Positions 1-5,055 of a stretch of 5,055 nucleotides of DNA are shown piece after piece (position 1 is the first letter of the stretch; the number at the start of each line of letters is the position of its first letter). The notes beneath the pieces are model-generated. The model saw nothing but the letters and a program-made list of their open reading frames with translations, did no database searches and was not told where the DNA came from. The stretch comes from Marinilabiliales bacterium (GTDB taxonomy: Bacteria > Bacteroidota > Bacteroidia > Bacteroidales > BM523). The position numbers and the translations under genes were made by a program. The DNA is taken from NCBI GenBank assembly GCA_002869425.1, contig PKSZ01000418.1, positions 1-5,055 of the forward strand. The letters run 5' to 3'.

Positions 1-23
1 GATACTTAACAGAAAAACAGTAG

Positions 24-98
24 ATTACAAGAAATGTATCAAATTTTTGTCATGTACTTAGTAATATCGTATTAATTGTTAATATTTTATGTGCAGTC
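24..98 (+). other. In-frame 5' extension encoding most of a membrane helix, no start codon
   Basis: This stretch is open in the same frame as the GAF/PAS gene that follows and contains no ATG, GTG or TTG codon. It follows an in-frame TAG at 21-23. Read through into the gene, codons 54-116 encode 21 consecutive uncharged, mostly hydrophobic residues (VLSNIVLIVNILCAVLFFVGW), followed directly by KNRHSK. That is the pattern of a transmembrane helix with a positive cytoplasmic flank. The first conventional start in frame, TTG at 99, would cut this helix near its C-terminal end. The extension is therefore probably coding by descent. It may be expressed from a rare start such as ATT, or the true start may be hidden by a one-base deletion or nonsense change. 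ATG codons at 34 and 52 lie in another frame that ends at TAA 73-75. Confidence 0.5.
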
Positions 99-1535
99 TT
101 GTTTTTTGTTGGCTGGAAAAACAGGCATAGCAAAAATCAGTCGATAGATCCAAAGGTTCTTGAAATAATTGGAAAGAATGATTCCAGAGAATCAGTATTG
201 AACTTGGTGAATGAGGTGGATGAAAACCTCAACAGTATAGTGAATGGTACCGTACTTACTACAGAACAAGAAAAACACTTACAGAAGTTTCCCAAAATAA
301 CCATCCAGAGTAAAGTGTTGGCTATTGATCAAAAAATAAAACAAGCTGAAGTGGCAGCAAAAAACAGAGCAATTGAGGATGAACAACGTAGATGGGTTTC
401 TGATGGAATGGCAAAATTTGCGGAAATATTACAAAATGCAAATGATATTGAGCAACTTGCTGATAATGCACTTCATGGATTGATAAAATACCTGAATATT
501 AATCAGGGTGGTCTGTTTTTGATAGAAGAAGAAAATGATGCAAAATACCTTGTACTTAAATCAATGTATGCCTATAATCGTAAAAAATATGCAAATAAGA
601 GATTTGAGATACATGAAGGACTTACCGGTATGTGTATCCTGGAAAAACAAAGTATTTATATGACCGACATTCCCAATAATTATATTGAAATTACTTCAGG
701 ATTGGGAGATGCTCCTCCCGGTTGTTTGCTGATAGTACCATTAAAGTTTGATGACGAAATACTGGGAGTGATGGAGCTTGCTTCATTTCATGAATTGCAG
801 AAATATGAAATAGAATTCACAGAAAAAGTTGCAGAAAATATTTCAGGAACTATAAGAAATACACTGATAGGCGTAAGAACACGTGCTCTATTGGAGCAAT
901 CGCAACAAAAAACGGAAGAATTGCAGGCACAGGAAGAAGAGATGAGACAAAACATAGAAGAACTACAGGCAACACAGGAAGAAGCGGCAAGGAGAGAAGC
1001 AGAAATGGAAGGTCAGTTGGAAGCTATAAATCAGAATAATATCATGTTTGAAATGAATATTTCTGGTAGAATTGATAGTCTCAATGACAATCTTTGTACT
1101 CTTTTGCAATACCATAAGCCTGACTTAATGAGTACTAAGTATGATGAATTAAGACATGTAAATGATACAAATTCATTTGATGAAATATTCAATGGTCTTC
1201 AATCAAGCAGAAAGTTTGTTGCTTATCCTGTTTGGAAAGATAAAGAAGAGAATGAAGTTTTTATATCGGGGACTTTTGCTCCAATAATGAATAAAAATGG
1301 TGAAATAGTAAAAATACTTTTTATTGGTTACGATATTTCATCTGTACGTAAGCTTGAATTGGAAACTCAAAAACTGGCAGAAGAAGTAAACGAACAGAAA
1401 GAACTGGTTGAATTTACAAAAGAGGAAATGGAAGCAACACGCGACCAGTATGATATGATGTTTGATGAAATGGAAGACAAAGAAAAAGGATACGTAAAGA
1501 AAATTGAAGAATTGGAGAAAAAGCAATTGGTATGA
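99..1535 (+). CDS. GAF-PAS coiled-coil sensor protein without output domain; start uncertain
   Basis: This is probably a signal-sensing or scaffold protein, 478 aa from the TTG at 99. Residues 1-6 are the tail of a hydrophobic helix that continues upstream. Residues about 15-100 are helical and charged, like the linker after a membrane helix. A GAF domain spans about 104-258; recognisable parts are NINQGGLFLI (133-142), EGLTGMCILEKQSIYMTDIP (173-192) and the GCLLIVPLKFDDEILGVMEL strands (208-227). A coiled coil covers about 262-312, with EELQA repeated 14 residues apart (two heptads). A PAS-like domain follows at about 313-415, ending in the strand IVKILFIGYDIS. A second acidic coiled coil runs from about 418 to the end. 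No histidine-kinase, GGDEF or chemoreceptor signalling hairpin follows, so any output must go through a partner. The GAF-coil-PAS layout with this linker is common in Bacteroidota membrane receptors. The ligand is unknown. There is no Shine-Dalgarno before the TTG, and the true N-terminus is probably further upstream or disrupted. Confidence 0.8.
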   Translation: MFFVGWKNRHSKNQSIDPKVLEIIGKNDSRESVLNLVNEVDENLNSIVNGTVLTTEQEKHLQKFPKITIQSKVLAIDQKIKQAEVAAKNRAIEDEQRRWVSDGMAKFAEILQNANDIEQLADNALHGLIKYLNINQGGLFLIEEENDAKYLVLKSMYAYNRKKYANKRFEIHEGLTGMCILEKQSIYMTDIPNNYIEITSGLGDAPPGCLLIVPLKFDDEILGVMELASFHELQKYEIEFTEKVAENISGTIRNTLIGVRTRALLEQSQQKTEELQAQEEEMRQNIEELQATQEEAARREAEMEGQLEAINQNNIMFEMNISGRIDSLNDNLCTLLQYHKPDLMSTKYDELRHVNDTNSFDEIFNGLQSSRKFVAYPVWKDKEENEVFISGTFAPIMNKNGEIVKILFIGYDISSVRKLELETQKLAEEVNEQKELVEFTKEEMEATRDQYDMMFDEMEDKEKGYVKKIEELEKKQLV

Positions 1536-1570
1536 TGTTGCCTGAAAAAATCAGGCAACATCATACCAAT
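1526..1570. terminator. Bidirectional hairpin terminator between convergent genes
   Basis: Two perfectly complementary 20-base arms (1526-1545 and 1551-1570) enclose a 5-base A loop. On the minus strand, reading out of the TonB-dependent receptor gene, the stem is followed after three bases by a T run (TGCTTTTTCTCC), so it is a good intrinsic terminator in that direction. On the plus strand the next T run (TTTTT at 1583-1587) lies 12 bases beyond the stem, so termination there should be weaker. The left arm contains the last codons and the TGA stop (1533-1535) of the GAF/PAS gene. The right arm ends one base before the receptor's stop codon. Confidence 0.85.
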
Positions 1571-1571
1571 A

Positions 1572-3977
1572 TTAGAAGTTAATTTTTATAGAAGCAATAA
1601 GATTCCTTCCTGGGGCCGATATCCCGGATGAATATGGTCTGTATCTTACATCCGTAATGTTTTCTATACCTGCTGTCAATGTTATCATATCTAGCAAATG
1701 ATACATAGCTTTAAAATTCAATGTATACCAAGATGGACAATAAGGTAAACCATTTGCATCCAAGGCATACATATAATCTTTACCAAGCTCAGAAACAGGC
1801 ATGTCTGAACTGGTGATAGCACCGTTGTATACACTGTATAAATCAGCAGAGAATTTACTTCCCTGATAAGTAATATGACTGGATCCAAATACCGGAGCTG
1901 CATGTCTCATTGGCGACATGGTACCATCATCAAGTTCTTCAACGCCTTTCTGGTAGCTGATATGGGTTGAAAAACCTATACCTGACACAAAGCGTATATC
2001 TAAACCAGCCTGTACACCATACACTTCTGCATGTGCTGCGTTCTGGATGGCCTGAACTCTGCTTAACTCGCCATCATAATTGATATATTCTTCTCCATTA
2101 AGTGTAAAATCACGTCTCACCAATGCATCTTTCAAGTATGTATAATAGGCAGATACATCAAATTTTAAAGCTTCACCAAATACTTTGGCTATTCCTAATT
2201 CAGCATTGTATGCAGTTTCAGGTTTTAGATCCGGATTAGGTACAACTACAGAACCTGGTTCTGAATCAAAAACTTTGCCCATGTCATCAATATTAGGAGC
2301 CCTGAAACCATTGGAACCAGCCAGGCTTATCAACCAACTTTTATCAGGTTTGTATATAAAACCAAGTTTGCCAGTAAGCGCACCTAAATTTTGATGAGCT
2401 TCTTTGAATGGAAATGGATAAAATGTTTGATCAAAAGCAGCATCAATTAAAACCCTGCTGTAACGAATTCCGGGCTGAATTATAAAATGTTCGCCAATAT
2501 TCATGCCTAGATTCAGGTATGCAGCATATGATTTCCATGTTGAACCATCAGGATATCGTGTACCTATATCAAGCTTATCATTGGTTTCAATATTACTAGC
2601 ATATGCCTTAGATGAAACAAGGTTATTAACAGCCTCAATTCCATAAAACAATGTATGAATATTCTTTAAATGCTTTTCGAAATCAATATTTAAAGCCAGA
2701 GCATCAACATTTTCATACCTGTTTGAAGTCCATATATCACCAAAATCGCGATCGTGACGACTTTCTTCAAAAAATTGATAACTGGCAAGAAAATGAGCCA
2801 TGTCAAATGCTACATTGGATGTTTGAAACAAAAAATCTAAAGAATGCATCATCCATTTTTGCGGTCCATAGTACCATTCAGCTGATCTGAGATGGTCTTT
2901 TTTATAGCGTATCAAACGATCGTATCTTGGATAATTTGAAGTTGCTGAATAATGAAATCCGTAATTAATATCAAGGCTGTCATTTGGCCTGAATCGTATC
3001 TTTTGCATCATATTTAACTGGCTATATCCTGTATACACCTGCTTCTCAGGATCAGGATTTTTAACCACTGTATCTTTACCTATAAAAGAAACATATTCAG
3101 ATCTCAGATAATCATCAGGGCCGGAGCTACCCATTTTCAGATCATCATAATCTGTGTATGTAAAGCTGCTTAGAAAAGCCAGCTTCTTATTGCTTACATT
3201 AAAATCAAGGTGACCGGTTTTTTCCATATTGGCAGATGAAAAACGACCTGCGACATTACCTTTTACATAAACAGAATCGGTAGTACTCAAACGAGCTTTT
3301 TTTGTATAAAAACTCATAACACCGCCAATGGCATCACTACCATAAATTACACTTCCCGGTCCAAAAAGAATTTCTGTTCTTTCGATAGCATATGGATCGA
3401 GTGATATAACATTTTGCAGATTACCACTTCGAAATATTGCTGTATTCATCCTAACACCATCAACACTAAGAAGTACCCTGTTGGTTGCAAAACCACGAAT
3501 CATCGGACTACCTCCGCCCATTTGGCTTTTTTGAATGTATACTTCGCTGGATATTCCCAGTAGATCCGCTGCTGTTTGTGGATTGAGCAATGAAACATCC
3601 ATCGGTTTAATTACGGTTATTTTATTGGGTATATTTTCTCTCTTTTGTTCCCACCTTGATGATGATATAACAATTTCTTCCAGTGATATTTTTGTCGGCT
3701 CCATGTAAATAATAAAATCACTTTCCGATAATTCCTTATATCCGATATTTACCTGCCTATGACCCATAAGCCGGATATTGATGCTATCAGCATCTGAAAA
3801 AGCACTTATATCTGCTTTCCCGTTTTGATCTGTCATTGTGGCAATTTTTAAATCAGGACTGTAAACTGTAACAAGTTCAAGACCTTGATGCGATGACATA
3901 CTTTTTACAGTAAGTATCTGAGCATTTAATTGCACACCAATGAACAGAAATATGGTTATAACCAAATATTTCTTCAT
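1572..3977 (-). CDS. TonB-dependent outer-membrane receptor with carboxypeptidase-regulatory-like N-terminus
   Basis: This is an 801-aa outer-membrane active-transport channel, energised by TonB-ExbBD, for a substrate too large or scarce for porins. A signal peptide covers residues 1 to about 19 (MKK start, hydrophobic core, LNA-Q cleavage). A carboxypeptidase-regulatory-like beta-sandwich follows (about 21-95), then a TonB-box-like LEEIVIS (99-105). The plug domain (about 112-228) contains GGGSPMIRGFATNRVLLSVD (154-173), GVRMN (174-178) and ILFGPGSVIYGSDAIGGVMS (203-222). The rest is a 22-strand-type barrel with FRAPN (558-562) and NPDLKPE (581-587) boxes. It ends in APGRNLIASIKINF, with the terminal phenylalanine expected for assembly by BAM. 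The plug and FRAP/NPDL boxes resemble haem or ferric-type receptors, but no histidine lies between the boxes. No SusD partner is adjacent, so it is not a standard glycan SusC. Length and ends look complete. It lies 41 bp after the 181-aa gene with no clear promoter between them, so cotranscription is likely. Substrate unknown. Confidence 0.95.
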   Translation of the reverse strand: MKKYLVITIFLFIGVQLNAQILTVKSMSSHQGLELVTVYSPDLKIATMTDQNGKADISAFSDADSINIRLMGHRQVNIGYKELSESDFIIYMEPTKISLEEIVISSSRWEQKRENIPNKITVIKPMDVSLLNPQTAADLLGISSEVYIQKSQMGGGSPMIRGFATNRVLLSVDGVRMNTAIFRSGNLQNVISLDPYAIERTEILFGPGSVIYGSDAIGGVMSFYTKKARLSTTDSVYVKGNVAGRFSSANMEKTGHLDFNVSNKKLAFLSSFTYTDYDDLKMGSSGPDDYLRSEYVSFIGKDTVVKNPDPEKQVYTGYSQLNMMQKIRFRPNDSLDINYGFHYSATSNYPRYDRLIRYKKDHLRSAEWYYGPQKWMMHSLDFLFQTSNVAFDMAHFLASYQFFEESRHDRDFGDIWTSNRYENVDALALNIDFEKHLKNIHTLFYGIEAVNNLVSSKAYASNIETNDKLDIGTRYPDGSTWKSYAAYLNLGMNIGEHFIIQPGIRYSRVLIDAAFDQTFYPFPFKEAHQNLGALTGKLGFIYKPDKSWLISLAGSNGFRAPNIDDMGKVFDSEPGSVVVPNPDLKPETAYNAELGIAKVFGEALKFDVSAYYTYLKDALVRRDFTLNGEEYINYDGELSRVQAIQNAAHAEVYGVQAGLDIRFVSGIGFSTHISYQKGVEELDDGTMSPMRHAAPVFGSSHITYQGSKFSADLYSVYNGAITSSDMPVSELGKDYMYALDANGLPYCPSWYTLNFKAMYHLLDMITLTAGIENITDVRYRPYSSGISAPGRNLIASIKINF

Positions 3978-4018
3978 TATAAATTGTATTAAGTAATATA
4001 GTTAATGTAAAAAATGCT

Positions 4019-4564
4019 TTAAACTACAATTGAGCATTGGGGTGGAGGAGTGATTTTCATTAAGTATGGTTCTGAAATACCTTTTATGGGTATATCTCCA
4101 TGCCTAAAGACTCGATGTGCTATCATTGATTTAGCCTTAGCTGAAAGAACACAATTCACATTCAAAAGTTTTTGTATTGATCGAATGGTAAGACTTTTTA
4201 ATGGATCCTTCTGCATAGACTTAAAAGCCTTCTCCCGAAGGGTATGAAACAAGACAGTTTCTTTTTCATCTGTAAGGCATTTGTATTTTGTGTAATTTTC
4301 AAACTCTTGATATTCAATCACATCATACATTACTCCTCTGTATCTAAATTCATGTCCATCTATTCTGTTGAATAGTTTATGATTCTTTTCTGTGTTTTTT
4401 GTGATAATTAGCTCAACGAGTTCATCATTTGGTATGCCATTCTTTATTTTTGTTTTAATGGTAGTTTTTGTACAGTAAAGATGATAGTTAAATACAACAA
4501 GATTACCAAGATACATAACCAATATGGATACAATAACAAGCATGGCAAATAATCGTTTCAACAT
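4019..4564 (-). CDS. Membrane-anchored periplasmic protein paired with the TonB-dependent receptor; function unknown
   Basis: This protein has 181 aa. Residues 1-25 have a short basic start (MLKR) and then an uninterrupted hydrophobic helix (LFAMLVIVSILVMYLGNLVVF). That fits an uncleaved inner-membrane anchor or signal peptide with the rest in the periplasm. The remainder is basic and mixed. Visible points are H28-x-Y-C31 just after the helix, RIDGHEFRYRGVMYDVIEY (67-85) likely forming beta strands, KYKC96, NVNC138 and a C-terminal PPPQC (173-177). No enzyme motif is recognisable. From memory, small single-anchor proteins with an RIDG-E-hydrophobic-Y-G-x-YD-type core and a C-terminal proline patch sit beside TonB-dependent receptors in many Bacteroidota and remain uncharacterised. 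The HxYC and PPP features also recall the HYC_CC_PP family, but the adjacent CC pair is missing and the protein is longer, so it is not assigned there. The gene is 41 bp upstream of the receptor on the same strand, probably in one transcript. A chaperone, metal-binding or TonB-interface role would be a guess. Confidence 0.85.
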   Translation of the reverse strand: MLKRLFAMLVIVSILVMYLGNLVVFNYHLYCTKTTIKTKIKNGIPNDELVELIITKNTEKNHKLFNRIDGHEFRYRGVMYDVIEYQEFENYTKYKCLTDEKETVLFHTLREKAFKSMQKDPLKSLTIRSIQKLLNVNCVLSAKAKSMIAHRVFRHGDIPIKGISEPYLMKITPPPQCSIVV

Positions 4565-4568
4565 GCTG

Positions 4569-4576
4569 CAAATTTA
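4569..4576 (-). promoter_or_regulatory. Candidate Bacteroidota -7 promoter element (TAAATTTG)
   Basis: On the minus strand the sequence TAAATTTG matches the Bacteroidota sigma-ABfr -7 consensus TAnnTTTG exactly. A T-rich TTTT lies about 19 bases upstream, where the -33 element TTTG would be; that half is imperfect. Only four bases (CAGC) separate the element from the ATG of the 181-aa gene. Transcription would therefore begin at or next to the start codon and give an almost leaderless mRNA. Alternatively, translation may start at Met8. An 8-mer with two free positions can occur by chance in AT-rich DNA, so the call is tentative. Confidence 0.35.
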
Positions 4577-4604
4577 GCTAAAGAAGCCAGAAAAGAAAAT
4601 TATA

Positions 4605-5055
4605 TCATGCTTTAATAACTGCAATAGGAAATAGCTTTTCAACAATATTTATCAGCTCTTCCTGTGCATTGATTACATTTATAATATTCTTATATGCACC
4701 TGGGGCTTCATCAAGATTATTTTCTTTTGAAAGTGAATGGATAATACCTTTTTTATCGAGCATTTTTCTTTCTTCCTGAAGGTTTAATTTTCGAATGGCC
4801 TCTTTTCTTCCCATTAATCTTCCTGCTCCATGTGAACAACTTGTGAAGCTTTCCTCATTGCCTTTACCTTCTACAATAAAGCTATTCGTTCCCTGACTTC
4901 CCGGAATGATGCCTTTTTCATTTAATCGGGCTGATGTTGCACCTTTTCTGTGTACCCAAACTCCTTTATTATAGTGTTTTTCTAGTTCAGCATAATTGTG
5001 GTGGATATTAACAATGTCAGAGAAATGGCACGATGAAAATTTTTCTAAAAAAATA
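4605..5055 (-). CDS. rtcB: RNA-splicing ligase RtcB, C-terminal part (5' end outside window)
   Basis: The reading frame is open from the window edge to a TGA at 4605-4607 and gives the last 149 residues; the start lies outside the window. RtcB joins RNA 2',3'-cyclic-phosphate or 3'-phosphate ends to 5'-hydroxyl ends, using GTP and Mn2+, in tRNA splicing or RNA repair. The fragment aligns by eye with the C-terminus of E. coli RtcB (408 aa). It has the metal-binding HHN (fragment residues 18-20), VWVHRKGATSAR (33-43 region), GIIPGSQGTNSF (48-59), and SCSHGAGR (72-79), whose histidine (His75, codon 4830-4832) corresponds to the guanylylated His337 of E. coli. The final DEAPGAYKNI matches the family's DEIPMAYKDI. 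All visible active-site residues are present, so it looks functional. No rtcA or rtcR is visible on this side. The 40-bp gap to the next gene shows no convincing terminator hairpin, so some read-through into the receptor locus is possible. Confidence 0.96.
   Translation of the reverse strand, partial: IFLEKFSSCHFSDIVNIHHNYAELEKHYNKGVWVHRKGATSARLNEKGIIPGSQGTNSFIVEGKGNEESFTSCSHGAGRLMGRKEAIRKLNLQEERKMLDKKGIIHSLSKENNLDEAPGAYKNIINVINAQEELINIVEKLFPIAVIKA

Noticed and set aside
34..75. Tiny ORF from ATG 34 (MYQIFVMYLVISY) as a separate leader peptide gene
   Set aside because: It is only 13 codons with no ribosome-binding site, and is better explained as the shifted start of the sensor's membrane anchor or as chance.
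46..80. Possible -33 TTTG (46-49) and -7-like element (about 70-78) before the sensor gene
   Set aside because: The downstream half does not fit TAnnTTTG, and the region appears to be coding for a membrane helix.
1338..1564. Minus-strand open frames opposite the end of the sensor gene
   Set aside because: They are antisense shadows of an acidic, lysine-rich coiled coil; their Phe/Ser-rich translations look non-natural and one crosses the terminator hairpin.
2185..2890. Plus-strand open frames inside the TonB-dependent receptor gene
   Set aside because: They lie wholly antisense to a well-supported 801-aa receptor and show no recognisable protein features.
1572..3977. SusC-type glycan transporter
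   Set aside because: No SusD gene lies next to it, it is shorter than usual SusC proteins (about 1000 aa), and its plug and barrel motifs fit the haem/ferric-type branch better.
4573..4582. Perfect 10-bp palindrome TTTAGCTAAA next to the candidate promoter
   Set aside because: A 10-bp palindrome is expected several times by chance in 5 kb of AT-rich DNA, and no second copy or known operator match was seen.
4605..4814. A separate 69-aa protein starting at the Met at 4814
   Set aside because: That Met is internal to RtcB; the frame continues upstream through SCSHGAGR and HHN to the window edge.

Overview
The window is AT-rich and looks chromosomal, from a member of the Bacteroidota. The evidence is the TonB-dependent receptor with an N-terminal carboxypeptidase-regulatory-like extension, the GAF/PAS coiled-coil signalling protein with an 'EELQAQEEEMRQNIEELQATQEE'-type linker, a TAnnTTTG-type promoter motif, and the lack of clear Shine-Dalgarno sequences in front of any gene. 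No mobile element, CRISPR array, tRNA or rRNA was seen.

Layout: (1) Bases 1-98 are a short 5' region. Part of it continues the reading frame of the first gene and encodes most of a membrane helix, but it has no normal start codon. (2) A plus-strand GAF-coiled coil-PAS-coiled coil protein (TTG start at 99, end 1535) has no kinase, cyclase or methyl-accepting output domain. (3) A perfect 20-bp-stem hairpin (1526-1570) overlaps its stop codon and separates it from the convergent minus-strand genes. (4) A complete minus-strand TonB-dependent outer-membrane receptor of 801 aa (1572-3977) follows. (5) Just upstream of it on the same strand is a 181-aa protein with one N-terminal membrane anchor (4019-4564), probably in the same transcript as the receptor. 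(6) The C-terminal 149 residues of the RNA ligase RtcB (4605 to the window edge, minus strand) include the guanylylated histidine.

The receptor and the 181-aa protein probably form a two-gene uptake locus: an outer-membrane channel plus a small inner-membrane-anchored, periplasm-facing partner of unknown role. The substrate cannot be read from the sequence. The receptor resembles the haem/ferric-type branch in its plug and FRAP/NPDL boxes, but it lacks the histidine usually found between those boxes in haem receptors, and there is no SusD partner. RtcB is most likely an unrelated housekeeping neighbour. The plus-strand sensor may be the remains of a longer membrane receptor whose N-terminus was lost to a stop or a one-base shift, or a gene whose start is misplaced by a sequence error. 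The window contains no clear new defence or mobile system. The points most worth checking are the broken N-terminus of the sensor and the uncharacterised receptor-partner pair.
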